Shown here: piece by piece, positions 27,773 through 35,804 of the stretch | How positions within the stretch are numbered: position 1 is the first letter of the stretch | How the letters are laid out: every line of letters starts with the position of its first letter | DNA from: JACDER01 sp963842575 | GTDB lineage: Bacteria > Actinomycetota > Thermoleophilia > Gaiellales > Gaiellaceae | Direction of reading: 5' to 3' | Length of the DNA stretch: 64,000 nt | Assembly: GCA_963842575.1 (NCBI GenBank) | Contig: CAWJGS010000010.1 | Location: 1 to 64,000, forward strand | Notes under the pieces: generated by a model | Told to the model about the DNA's origin: nothing | The model's input: only the letters and a program-made list of their open reading frames with translations | Databases searched by the model: none | Made by a program: the position numbers and the translations under genes

Positions 27773-28320
27773 GCCTCTACCAGCTTCCGGACGGGCTTCC
27801 CGTCCCCGAGGACGACGGCGCGACCGATCATCTGCTCGGGCAGATGCTTCCGCAGCTGACGCTCGAGTCTTCGCAAGGCTCGGTCTCGGTCCGCGCCCTC
27901 TCGATGAACCGCCTCGTGCTGTACATCTATCCGCGCACCGGGCACCCGGATACCCCAGCCGGCCCGGACTGGGACGCCATTCCGGGCGCCCGCGGCTGCA
28001 CCCCGCAGTCGTGCGCCTTCCGCGACCACACAGCCGAGCTGGAGGAGCTCGGAGCCGCCGTCGCGGGGCTGTCCGCGCAGTCGCTCGAGGAGCAGGTCGA
28101 GTTCGCGGAGCGAAACCACATCCCCTATCCCGTGATCGCCGACCCCGAGCGCAAGCTGGGCGCCGCGCTGCGCCTGCCGACGTTCGAGTACGAGGGGATG
28201 ACTCTGTACAAGCGGGTCACGCTCGTGATCGAGGCGTGCGCGGTCGCGAAGGTCTTCTACCCGGTCTTTCCGCCCGACCGTAACGCGGCCGAGGTCGTCA
28301 GCTGGCTTCGGGGGCGCTGA
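27769..28320 (+). CDS. Peroxiredoxin-like (AhpC/TSA, PrxQ-type) protein
   Basis: A thioredoxin-fold protein of 183 residues. The peroxidatic region is PGARGCTPQSCAFRDH, which resembles the PGCTPQACAFRD of PrxQ/BCP proteins, with Cys residues five apart. Later segments LGAAVAGLSAQSLEEQVEFA and IPYPVIADPERKLGAALRLP fit BCP-like folds. It would reduce peroxides using a thiol donor. The GTG at 27769 overlaps the preceding stop, which fixes the start. A second BCP-type peroxiredoxin is at 47384. Confidence 0.83.
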   Translation: MSLYQLPDGLPVPEDDGATDHLLGQMLPQLTLESSQGSVSVRALSMNRLVLYIYPRTGHPDTPAGPDWDAIPGARGCTPQSCAFRDHTAELEELGAAVAGLSAQSLEEQVEFAERNHIPYPVIADPERKLGAALRLPTFEYEGMTLYKRVTLVIEACAVAKVFYPVFPPDRNAAEVVSWLRGR

Positions 28321-28593
28321 CGAGGCAGATCGACAGCAACGTCTCCTCCTCCACGTCGTGCCCGGCGTAGGCGGGGTGCGGCGTCGTAGGCGACCTCGCT
28401 GTGAAGCAGAACTGGTCGGCGGAGTGCGGCGGCGCCTCCGCCTCCGGCTCGAAGTGGCGCCACCTGGACCGGCCTCAGCAACGCGGAAAGGAGATGCCGC
28501 GAAAGGGCACGCCCTGCCACTCCGAGCTTCTGCCACTCCGGCTCGAGTGCCTCGCCTCGCGTTCTTGGATGAGCGTGATTAGCATCGGCGGCG
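28321..28593. other. Intergenic gap with no convincing gene
   Basis: No ORF here has convincing length, codon bias and start signals. On the minus strand a 60-residue open stretch ending near 28317 (WRHFEPEAEAPPHSADQF...) looks protein-like but has no good start and is cut by a stop upstream, so it could be a gene remnant. A -10-like TAGCAT lies 8 nt before the ATG at 28594 and may be the promoter of the FAH-family operon. Confidence 0.4.
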
Positions 28594-29463
28594 ATGAAGC
28601 TTGCCACCTTCGATGAAGGCAGGGTCGGGCGCGTCGAGGGCGACCTGATCGCCGAGCTCGACGCGGGCTCGATGCGCGAGCTGTTCGAGCGTGACGAGGT
28701 TCCACACACGACGGGGAAGGAGTACGCGCTCGCCGAGATCCGTCTGCGCGCGCCGATCATCCCCAAGAAGTTCTTCCACACCGCCGGGAACTTCCGCGAG
28801 CACGAGGAGGAATCCAAGCGCGTCGGCTGGTCGCACAAGATCGCGCCCTGGATCGTGTTCTTCCAGAACGTGGACGCGATCATCGGGCCGGACGATCCCG
28901 TCGTGTACCCCGAGCACCTCACCGAGGAGCTCGACTACGAGCTCGAGCTCGCGGTGGTCATCCGCAAGGCGGGCAAGTGGTTCGGCCCGGAGGAGGCGGA
29001 GGACTACATCGGCGGCTACGTGATCTTCAACGACATCACGGCGCGCGACATCCAGCGGCGCGAGATGGAGTCGGGCGTCTTCTCGTTCTGCAAGGCGATC
29101 GACACCTTCTGCCCGCTCGGGCCGTGGATCGTGACCCCCGACGAGATCGGCGATCCGCACGACCTCGCGATGGAGCTGCGCGTGAACGGCGAGTCGCGCC
29201 AGCGCTCGCACTCGGGGAACATGAGCGTGACGATCCCGGAGATCCTCTCCCACTACTCGGCGCTCGGATACAGCGCGGGGGACGTCGTTTCCACGGGCAC
29301 CGTTTCCGGCGTCGCCGGCTTCTCGGAGGACGCGGCCTCGCTCTACCTCAAGCCCGGCGACGTGATCGAGGCGGAGATCGAGAAGATCGGCGTGCTGCGG
29401 AACCCCGTGGTCTCCTGGGAGGAGGCCCACGGAGAGCCGCCGCCCGAGCGCGTGCGGTGGTAG
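28594..29463 (+). CDS. Fumarylacetoacetate-hydrolase (FAH) family protein
   Basis: This 289-residue protein has the FAH C-terminal fold. Metal-binding residues appear in DYELELAVVI (two Glu) and GYVIFNDITARDIQ (Asp). Family members include acylpyruvate hydrolases, 2-hydroxyhepta-diene-dioate isomerases and oxaloacetate decarboxylases, enzymes that finish ring-cleavage pathways. It starts a tightly packed operon of hydrolases and aldolase-like enzymes, supporting a catabolic role. The exact reaction is unknown. Confidence 0.9.
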   Translation: MKLATFDEGRVGRVEGDLIAELDAGSMRELFERDEVPHTTGKEYALAEIRLRAPIIPKKFFHTAGNFREHEEESKRVGWSHKIAPWIVFFQNVDAIIGPDDPVVYPEHLTEELDYELELAVVIRKAGKWFGPEEAEDYIGGYVIFNDITARDIQRREMESGVFSFCKAIDTFCPLGPWIVTPDEIGDPHDLAMELRVNGESRQRSHSGNMSVTIPEILSHYSALGYSAGDVVSTGTVSGVAGFSEDAASLYLKPGDVIEAEIEKIGVLRNPVVSWEEAHGEPPPERVRW

Positions 29464-30200
29464 AGCCGCTCGCCGACGGCGTCGGCCTGCTGGGGCCGCT
29501 CGAAGAGCTCTTCCCGGACATGTCGGAGACGGATTGGGCGCCGTACCGCGACCGCTACCCCGAGCTGGTCTCCGGCAACGACTGGCGGCTGCCGATCATG
29601 TGCTTCCTCGTGCGTGCGGGAGACCGGACGATCGTGGTGGACACAGGCGCCGGACCCAAGGGGCTGTGGACGGACTGGATGCCCGAGCCGGAGTCGCAGG
29701 AGAAGCTGCTGCCCGAGTTGCGGCGGCACGGGGTCGAGCCCGACGACGTCGACATCGTCTTCCTGACGCACGTCCACATCGACCACGTCGGATGGAACGC
29801 CCAGGAGGACGGCAGCCGCACGTTTCCGCGCGCCCGGTACCTGCTGCACGAGGATGCGCTCGCAGCAGCGCGGCGTCGTGCCGGCCGGGTGCACATCGAT
29901 CGCTGCGTCCTCGGGATCGAGGACATCGAAGCGGTCGGCGACCGCGACGAGATCGCGCCCGGCGTCGAGGTCGTCCCGCTTCCGGGACACGACGACGGGC
30001 ACGTCGGCCTCCTGGTCGGCGAAGACTCCTTGATCGTGGCGGACGCCGTGCCGCACCCCGCACAGCTCGATCACCCGGAATGGACATTCGCCTACGACGA
30101 GGACCTTCAGCTCGCGGTGGAGACGCGGCGGCGGATCCTCGACGAGTTCGGCGACCGGACGATCTACCTCAGCCACGCGCGCGAAGGAATTCGCCGATGA
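29457..30200 (+). CDS. MBL-fold metallo-hydrolase
   Basis: A metallo-beta-lactamase-fold hydrolase of 247 residues. The first zinc motif is THVHIDHVGW (HxHxDH), the third ligand His is in PLPGHDDGHVGLL and the bridging Asp is in IVADAVPHP. The layout resembles lactonase-type quorum-quenching or N-acyl hydrolase enzymes. The GTG at 29457 overlaps the FAH gene by 7 bp. The stop overlaps the next ATG (ATGA). Confidence 0.9.
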   Translation: MVEPLADGVGLLGPLEELFPDMSETDWAPYRDRYPELVSGNDWRLPIMCFLVRAGDRTIVVDTGAGPKGLWTDWMPEPESQEKLLPELRRHGVEPDDVDIVFLTHVHIDHVGWNAQEDGSRTFPRARYLLHEDALAAARRRAGRVHIDRCVLGIEDIEAVGDRDEIAPGVEVVPLPGHDDGHVGLLVGEDSLIVADAVPHPAQLDHPEWTFAYDEDLQLAVETRRRILDEFGDRTIYLSHAREGIRR

Positions 30201-31336
30201 GCTGGCCGCGAGACGACGCCAAGTTGGACCGTGTGCGCGCGCTCATGGCCGAGCGCGATCTCGACGCGCTGGTGGTGCGCACCCCCGACAACGTCCTCTA
30301 CCTCTCCAACTACTGGTGCATGAAGGGCTACGACATCGTCGTCTTCCCGCGGGAAGGGGATCCCACGCTGGTCGTGATGGAGCCGCAGCTGGACGAGGCC
30401 TCCACCACGGCGTGGACGGACGACCTGCGGCCGTTCAAGGGTTATGCGCCGGACGATCCGCGCCCGGCCTGGGCCAGGTCGACCGACCTGGCCCAGGCCG
30501 TCTGCCGTGAGCGCGGGCTCGAGCGCATCGGCCTCGAGCTCTCGCAAGGTACCCAGGTCGCGGACCGGATGGTGGGAGAACCGACCGTCTTCACGCAATC
30601 GTTCTTCGAGGCATTCGGCGCGGCCGAGGACGCCTCGCCGCTGCTCGCCGAGGCGCGCATGATCAAGACCGGGCAGGAGATCGAACGGATGCGCGAGGCG
30701 AACGACCTGGCGGCGGCCGCCACCGAGCACGTCGCCGAGAACATCCGGCCCGGAATGAGGGAGAGCGAGGTCGCGGCGATGTGGGAGGGCCACGTGCTCG
30801 CCGAGGGCGGCGGCCGCGCGAGAGGCTACTCCCTCGTCTGGTCAGGCCCCGGCATCCGCACCTTCACGGCGACGGGCGACCGTCCCGTGCGGGAGCACGA
30901 GCCGACGCTCCTGGAGATCTGGGTGTGCGTCGACGGCTACTGGTGCGACCACACGAAGAACGTGTGCCCGGGCGACCTGACGCCCGCGTACGACGAGCTG
31001 CTCGACCAGCTTCTCGAGGTCTACGACGCGGCGGTCGACCACTGCCGCGACGGCGCGAGCCTGCCCGAGCTCGACCGGCTCGTCCGCGCGGGCATCGCCG
31101 AGGCCGGCTACCCGGGCCAGCCGTCCCATCCCATCTGTCACGGTGTCGGCGCCCGCGCCCACGAGCCGCCGTACGCGCACCAGGCCGGATCGGGCACGAT
31201 CCGCGACGGAATGGTGCTCGCGATCGAGCCGGGGATCTACTGGGAGGGGGGCGGAGGCCTGCGACTGGAGGACAACTTCCTGATCACCGCTGAGGGCCCG
31301 GAGAAGCTCAGCCGCTACCCGGACGACTTCCGATGA
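30197..31336 (+). CDS. M24-family metallopeptidase-like protein (Xaa-Pro peptidase/creatinase fold)
   Basis: The protein has 379 residues, with an N-terminal creatinase-type domain (about residues 1-150; DALVVRTPDNVLYLSNYW) and a C-terminal pita-bread domain. Ligand positions: the first, normally Asp, appears as Glu in LLEIWVCVDG. The second Asp is in WCDHTKN, the His in GVGARAHEPPY, and Glu residues in AIEPGIYWEG and RLEDNFLI. One Asp-to-Glu change leaves activity possible. Family members are aminopeptidase P, prolidase, or non-peptidases such as creatinase. It is coupled to the genes on both sides by ATGA overlaps. Confidence 0.87.
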   Translation: MSWPRDDAKLDRVRALMAERDLDALVVRTPDNVLYLSNYWCMKGYDIVVFPREGDPTLVVMEPQLDEASTTAWTDDLRPFKGYAPDDPRPAWARSTDLAQAVCRERGLERIGLELSQGTQVADRMVGEPTVFTQSFFEAFGAAEDASPLLAEARMIKTGQEIERMREANDLAAAATEHVAENIRPGMRESEVAAMWEGHVLAEGGGRARGYSLVWSGPGIRTFTATGDRPVREHEPTLLEIWVCVDGYWCDHTKNVCPGDLTPAYDELLDQLLEVYDAAVDHCRDGASLPELDRLVRAGIAEAGYPGQPSHPICHGVGARAHEPPYAHQAGSGTIRDGMVLAIEPGIYWEGGGGLRLEDNFLITAEGPEKLSRYPDDFR

Positions 31337-32493
31337 GCGTCTGGACGGGACACCTGAACGACGACGTCCGCATCGGCGGCCGCGTCGGCCTGTACGACAC
31401 GACGCTGCGCGACGGAGAGCAGACGGTCGGAGTCGTCCTCGATCCCGAGCAGAAGCTCGAGATCGCGCGACTCCTGGACGAGCTCGGCATCGACCGCATC
31501 GAGGCCGGCTTCCCCCGCGTCTCGGAGGAGGACCGGCGCGCCGTCGAGCTCATCCAGGGCGCGGGCCTGCGCGCCGAGGTGTGGGGCTTCTCCCGCGCCC
31601 TCCGCGCTGACGTGGACGCGCTGCTCGAGCTCGGGCTGAGCGCGGCGGTGATCGAGGCTCCCGTCAGCGAGCGCAAGCTCGGTGCGCTCCTACTCGACCA
31701 CGAGGAGGTGCTCCGACGCATCGACGATGCCGTCTCGCACGCCGTACAGAGCGGGATGACGATCGCCTTCTTCGGCGTGGACGGGACGCGCGCCGACCTC
31801 GCCTTCCTCGAGACCGTCTACAAGACCGCGCACCAGGCCGGCGCGCAGGAGGCGGTCGTGGTCGACACGATCGGCGTCGCCGCTCCCGAGGCCGTCGGAC
31901 ACCTGGTGGCCAAGGTGCGCAACTGGCTCGGACCGGACGTCCCCGTCCACTTCCACGGCCACAACGACTTCGGCCTTGCCACGGCAGGCGCCGTCGCCGC
32001 CGTTCGCGCGGGCGCAAGCTGGGTGCACGGGACGATCAACGGGATGGGGGAGAGGGCCGGCAACGCGAACCTGGGCGAGGTCGCGATGGCGCTCTACGCG
32101 CTGTACGGGACCGAGACGAACCTGCGGCTGGAGCAGCTGCGCGAGGTCTCCGCGCGCGTGCAGGAGCTGTCCGGCTACGAGCTCGAGCCCTGGAAGCCGG
32201 TCGTGGGCGAGAACCTGTTCACGCGCGAGAGCGGCGCGGTCGCCAGCCAGTTCCACGATCCGCCCGCGATCGAACCGTTCGCGGCCGACCTGGTCGGCGC
32301 CGAGCGGCGCATCGTCCTCGGCAAGAAGAGCGGCGTCGACTCGATCCGGATCAAGGCCGACGAGCTCGGACTGGACGTGCCGGAGGAGGATTACCGCGAT
32401 CTGCTCGCCGAGGTGAAGCGGATCGCCGCCGAGCGCTACGGGCTCGTCTCGGACGAGGAATTCCGGACACTGGTCAATCGAACGACCTCGTAA
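31333..32493 (+). CDS. Homocitrate synthase / isopropylmalate synthase-like aldolase
   Basis: A 386-residue enzyme of the DRE-TIM metallolyase family. The signature LYDTTLRDGEQTVGV begins at about residue 20. The metal-binding HFHGHNDFGLATAGA and NGMGERAGNANLGEV motifs are intact. It has the length of NifV-type homocitrate synthases and lacks the long regulatory domain of LeuA. It would condense acetyl-CoA (or another acyl-CoA) with a 2-oxo acid, or do the reverse. Its place among hydrolases and reductases argues for a specialised role rather than leucine or lysine synthesis. Confidence 0.88.
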   Translation: MSVWTGHLNDDVRIGGRVGLYDTTLRDGEQTVGVVLDPEQKLEIARLLDELGIDRIEAGFPRVSEEDRRAVELIQGAGLRAEVWGFSRALRADVDALLELGLSAAVIEAPVSERKLGALLLDHEEVLRRIDDAVSHAVQSGMTIAFFGVDGTRADLAFLETVYKTAHQAGAQEAVVVDTIGVAAPEAVGHLVAKVRNWLGPDVPVHFHGHNDFGLATAGAVAAVRAGASWVHGTINGMGERAGNANLGEVAMALYALYGTETNLRLEQLREVSARVQELSGYELEPWKPVVGENLFTRESGAVASQFHDPPAIEPFAADLVGAERRIVLGKKSGVDSIRIKADELGLDVPEEDYRDLLAEVKRIAAERYGLVSDEEFRTLVNRTTS

Positions 32494-32555
32494 CGAAGCT
32501 GTGCCAGGACAGTGAAGCGGCTCGAGTTCGCCACGTCCTCTTGCACGATGGGCAT

Positions 32556-32699
32556 ATGGAGCGAGACGACGCGCGGAGTATCATCGAAGGGTTGTTTCAC
32601 GCCAACGCCAACCTGATGGACATCGAGGCGCACCTGAAGGAGATCCGCTACTTGCTCGGAGAGGAGCCGGATGAAGAGGAAGAGGAAACCGACTCGTAG
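32556..32699 (+). CDS. Micro-protein (47 aa), acidic C-terminus
   Basis: The reading frame begins MERDDARSIIEGLFHANAN and continues with a helix (DIEAHLKEIRYLLG) that ends in an acidic tail (EEPDEEEEETDS). It shows the local codon pattern and fills the gap after the aldolase-like gene. Its last 29 bases overlap the next micro-gene in another frame. A -10-like CACGAT lies 6 nt before the ATG, so it may have its own leaderless promoter. The function is unknown. Confidence 0.6.
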   Translation: MERDDARSIIEGLFHANANLMDIEAHLKEIRYLLGEEPDEEEEETDS

Positions 32700-32826
32700 C
32701 GCGGGCCAGATCCACAGAGAGGCGCAGGAGCGCTGGGAGCGCGCCAAGGCGATGTTCGAGGAGCGGCTCGAGTACCACCGCCGACGTAAGGAGCAGGAAG
32801 AGCAAGCGGCCGGCGGTCAGGGCTGA
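32671..32826 (+). CDS. Micro-protein (51 aa), strongly basic helical
   Basis: It begins MKRKRKPTRSAGQIHREAQ and continues as one long charged helix with Arg and Glu (RWERAKAMFEERLEYHRRRK). It may form a coiled coil. Its start lies within the previous micro-gene, and its stop overlaps the presumed CTG start of the ketopantoate-reductase-like gene (CTGA), so it is translationally coupled on both sides. The acidic/basic pairing with its neighbour suggests that the two products might bind each other; this is inference. Confidence 0.58.
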   Translation: MKRKRKPTRSAGQIHREAQERWERAKAMFEERLEYHRRRKEQEEQAAGGQG

Positions 32827-33761
32827 ACCCAAGTAGCGGCACGCGCGTCTGCGTCGTCGGAGCAGGCGCCATCGGCAGCCTGTACGCGGCGCATCTCGCG
32901 CAGGTCACCGACGTGGTCGTGCTGGCTCGCCGGGAGGAGCACGCGCAGTCGCTGCGCGAGCACGGTCTCCGCGTCTCCGGTCGCCACGATTTCACCGCGC
33001 AGCTCGATGCCACGACCGATCCGGCCGAGCTCGGGCACGCCGACCTCTGCATCGTCGCGACCAAGGCGACCCATCTCGACCAGGCGGCGTCCGCGCTCGA
33101 AGGACATCTCCCCGGCGCCACCGTGATGACCGTCCAGAACGGGCTCGGCGCGGAGGACGTCGTCCGCCGCTACGGCGACTGGCCGCTTATCTCCGCGGTC
33201 ACGTTCATGAGCGGAAACCGGCGCGGCGACGCCGAGGTCGAGTACATCCTCGACACCGAGACGTGGCTCGGCCCGTACGGCGACACGCCGTACGAGACGG
33301 TCGAGCGGACTGCCGAGCTGATCGTCCGCTCCGGCCTGAAGGCGCGGCCGTTCGAGGACCTCCGTCCCGCGCAGTGGTCGAAGCTGATCTTCAACGCGAC
33401 CGTCAACTCCGTCTCGGCGCTGACGCACCTGCCGCACGACCCGCACTTCGCCGACCGGGGAAGCACCAACGCGCTCGGGCACCTCGTGCGTGAGCTGGTG
33501 GAGGAAGGGCAGCGGGTGGCCGCTGCGGCGGGAGTCGACCTGCACGATGATCCCTGGGAGATGAACGTCCTCGCCACGCAACGCGGAAGCGCCCACGTGC
33601 CTTCCATGCTGGAAGACATCGAGGCCGGCCGCCCGACCGAGATCGACCTCATCACGGGTGCCGTGGTCCGCGAAGCAGAAAGGACGGGCGTCCCCGTCCC
33701 ACTGCACGAGGCGATGTATGCCCTCGTGCGCGCGAAGGAGCAGGCGTGCGTGTCGCGATAG
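32823..33761 (+). CDS. Ketopantoate-reductase family protein (first of a tandem pair)
   Basis: About 312 residues. The Rossmann motif VVGAGAIGSLYAAHLAQ is near the N-terminus. The conserved Lys/Asn helix SKLIFNATVNS and the ligand loop PTEIDLITG are present, so the active site of the PanE family looks complete. An ATG or GTG in frame appears only at 32913, which would delete the NADP site. A CTG at 32823 overlapping the previous stop is therefore the likely start. It would reduce a 2-keto group with NADPH. A pathway role other than pantothenate is likely because a second copy follows. Confidence 0.82.
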   Translation: MNPSSGTRVCVVGAGAIGSLYAAHLAQVTDVVVLARREEHAQSLREHGLRVSGRHDFTAQLDATTDPAELGHADLCIVATKATHLDQAASALEGHLPGATVMTVQNGLGAEDVVRRYGDWPLISAVTFMSGNRRGDAEVEYILDTETWLGPYGDTPYETVERTAELIVRSGLKARPFEDLRPAQWSKLIFNATVNSVSALTHLPHDPHFADRGSTNALGHLVRELVEEGQRVAAAAGVDLHDDPWEMNVLATQRGSAHVPSMLEDIEAGRPTEIDLITGAVVREAERTGVPVPLHEAMYALVRAKEQACVSR

Positions 33762-34657
33762 TCGGATGCGGTGCGGTGGGAAGCCTCTTCGCGGCGCACC
33801 TGGCACAGCTCGACGACGTCGAGGTGTGGGCATACGACCTGGACGCCGCGCACGTCGACGCGATCAACGCGAGCGGGCTCCGGCTCTCCGGCGTCGGCGA
33901 CCTCGTCGGCCGGCTGCGGGCGACGAGCGACGCGGCCGAGCTCCCGCCGTGCGACTTCGGGATAGTTGCGGTCAAGAGCATGCACACCGACGCGGCACTG
34001 GCGGCCACTGCGCATGCGTTCGAGCAGGGCGCGGTCTGCTCCGTCCAGAACGGGATCGGGAACGAGGAGCTCGTCGCCGCGCACGTGCACCGCGTCATCC
34101 GCGGCACGACCTTTCCCGCCGGGCACGTGATCGCTCCCGGCCACGTCGGCTGGGACACAGCCGGCGACACCTGGATCGGGCCATTCGAGCCGAGCCCTGC
34201 GCCGCTGGACCAGGTCGAGCGGCTTGCGAACGCACTGACCCGCTCCGGTATGGCGACGCAGGCCCTCGCGGATGCGCGCGGCGCGCAGTGGACGAAGGCG
34301 ATCTTCAACGCGTCCACGAACCCGGTGGGCGCGCTCACCGGCCTGGCCCACGGCGAGATCTGCGACTTCGAGCCGACGCGGCGCCTGATCAGCGGCCTGA
34401 TCGACGAGTGCGAGGCCGTGGCGGGCGCGCTCGGCATCGAGCTGGACCACGATCCCGAGGACATGGTCGACCATGCCGCGCGCGTCGCGCATGACCACAA
34501 GGCCTCCATGACCCAGGACGTCCTCGCGCGCCGGCAGACGGAGATCGATTTCCTGAACGGCGCGATCGTCGAGCGCGGGGAGGAGCAAGGCGTGCCCGTC
34601 CCGCTCAACCGCGCGATCTGGGCGCTCGTGAAAGCATTGGAGGACTCGTGGAGATGA
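33746..34657 (+). CDS. Ketopantoate-reductase family protein (second of a tandem pair)
   Basis: The 303-residue protein starts VRVAIVGCGAVGSLFAAHLA, the NADP-binding motif. The conserved TKAIFNASTNPVG and QTEIDFLNGAI segments are intact. It is clearly a paralogue of the gene before it, sharing order and motifs while differing in most other residues, so the duplication is not recent. The GTG start overlaps the end of the first copy by 16 bp. The pair may act on related substrates or form a heterodimer; the sequence does not decide. Confidence 0.85.
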   Translation: MRVAIVGCGAVGSLFAAHLAQLDDVEVWAYDLDAAHVDAINASGLRLSGVGDLVGRLRATSDAAELPPCDFGIVAVKSMHTDAALAATAHAFEQGAVCSVQNGIGNEELVAAHVHRVIRGTTFPAGHVIAPGHVGWDTAGDTWIGPFEPSPAPLDQVERLANALTRSGMATQALADARGAQWTKAIFNASTNPVGALTGLAHGEICDFEPTRRLISGLIDECEAVAGALGIELDHDPEDMVDHAARVAHDHKASMTQDVLARRQTEIDFLNGAIVERGEEQGVPVPLNRAIWALVKALEDSWR

Positions 34658-35772
34658 GCGCCGAGATCGAGGGCAAGTATCGCCGCGTCCGCGAGGAGAT
34701 GGCGCGCGAGGACGTGGACGCGCTCGTCGTCTCGGGCAGCGAGTACACGGGCTTCGACGGCGCGGTCACGTACATGTCCGGGTTCAACATCGTCCACCGG
34801 TATGCGTACGTGCTCGTCCCGCTCGAGGGTGACCCGGCGATCGTGTTCCCGAGCGAAGCGCGGTATGTCGGCTTCCACGATGCGGCCTGGGTGGACGAGA
34901 GGGTCTTCGTCGACACCCCCGGCGCGTGGCTGCGCGACCGCTGCGCAGGCGCCTCGCGCGTGGGCGTCTACGGGCTCGACTACGTCATGAACGTCCGCGA
35001 CTACCGGGCGCTCGCCGAGGGTGACTTCGAGATCGTCTCGTTCGACGAGGCCTTCGACCGGACCCGGGCGGTCAAGAGCGCGGCGGAGATGGAGTCCGTC
35101 CGGGAGGCGGTGAGCATCAACGAGGAGGGCTTCTGGGAGGTGCTGCGCGCCTACGAGCCGGGGAAGACCGAGGCCGAGATCATGGCGCCGGCGGCCGCAC
35201 GCTTCGTCGAGCTCGGCACCGGGCGGCACGCGATGAACATGGTGCTCGCGGACGGCCCGCCCGGCGGCGCCCGTCCGGAGTTCGTCATCCCCAGCGAGAC
35301 GCGCCGCGTCGCCCCCGACGATCTGCTGCTCTACTCCCTCGAGATCGGCGGCCCGAGCGGCCACTGGGCGGAGGTGTCGCGCCCGATCATGGCCGGCGCG
35401 CCGAGCTCGGTGACCGCGGCGATGATGGAGGCCTACGTGGAGTACGGCGAGATCGCGCGCCGCGTCATGAAGGACGGCTCGACCGCGCACGACGTCCACA
35501 TGGCCGTCTCGAAGCCGTTCCGGGACCGAGGCTACGGGCTCGGGCACGTCACCGGCCACTCGATCGGGATGACGATGATCGAGCATCCGCGCGTGGGGGA
35601 GGGAAACGAGACCGTACTGCGCGAGAACATGGTCTTCTCGATGCATCCACACGTCATCGCCGAGGACGGCTCGTGCCTGTACATGCAGGAGACGTGGCGG
35701 ATCGGGAAGGACGCCGGCGAGCAGCTCTCGAGCTTGCCGCTGAAGATCTTCGACGGCTCGGAACTTCGTTGA
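34654..35772 (+). CDS. M24-family protein with substituted metal ligands
   Basis: Creatinase/prolidase-fold protein of 372 residues. At the five metal positions it has Glu in YSLEIGGPSG (normally Asp), Glu in HWAEVSRPI (normally Asp), His in VTGHSIGM, His in VFSMHPHVI (normally Glu) and Glu in YMQETWRIG. Such changes would weaken or abolish the two-metal centre of peptidases. Creatinase itself is a metal-free M24 relative, so hydrolysis of a C-N bond in a small molecule is plausible. The ATG at 34654 overlaps the previous stop (ATGA). It closes the operon. Confidence 0.85.
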   Translation: MSAEIEGKYRRVREEMAREDVDALVVSGSEYTGFDGAVTYMSGFNIVHRYAYVLVPLEGDPAIVFPSEARYVGFHDAAWVDERVFVDTPGAWLRDRCAGASRVGVYGLDYVMNVRDYRALAEGDFEIVSFDEAFDRTRAVKSAAEMESVREAVSINEEGFWEVLRAYEPGKTEAEIMAPAAARFVELGTGRHAMNMVLADGPPGGARPEFVIPSETRRVAPDDLLLYSLEIGGPSGHWAEVSRPIMAGAPSSVTAAMMEAYVEYGEIARRVMKDGSTAHDVHMAVSKPFRDRGYGLGHVTGHSIGMTMIEHPRVGEGNETVLRENMVFSMHPHVIAEDGSCLYMQETWRIGKDAGEQLSSLPLKIFDGSELR

Positions 35773-35804
35773 AACTCGCGTGACCGTAGCCGAGGCGACC
35801 TGAC

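Noticed and set aside
28401..28616. 71-codon ORF before the FAH-family gene
   Set aside because: It overlaps the FAH start, has no ribosome site and an atypical Cys/Arg/Trp-rich composition.
31333..32493. leuA (2-isopropylmalate synthase of leucine synthesis)
   Set aside because: The protein lacks the C-terminal LeuA regulatory domain and the other leu genes are absent. A homocitrate-synthase-like enzyme of unknown substrate is the safer call.
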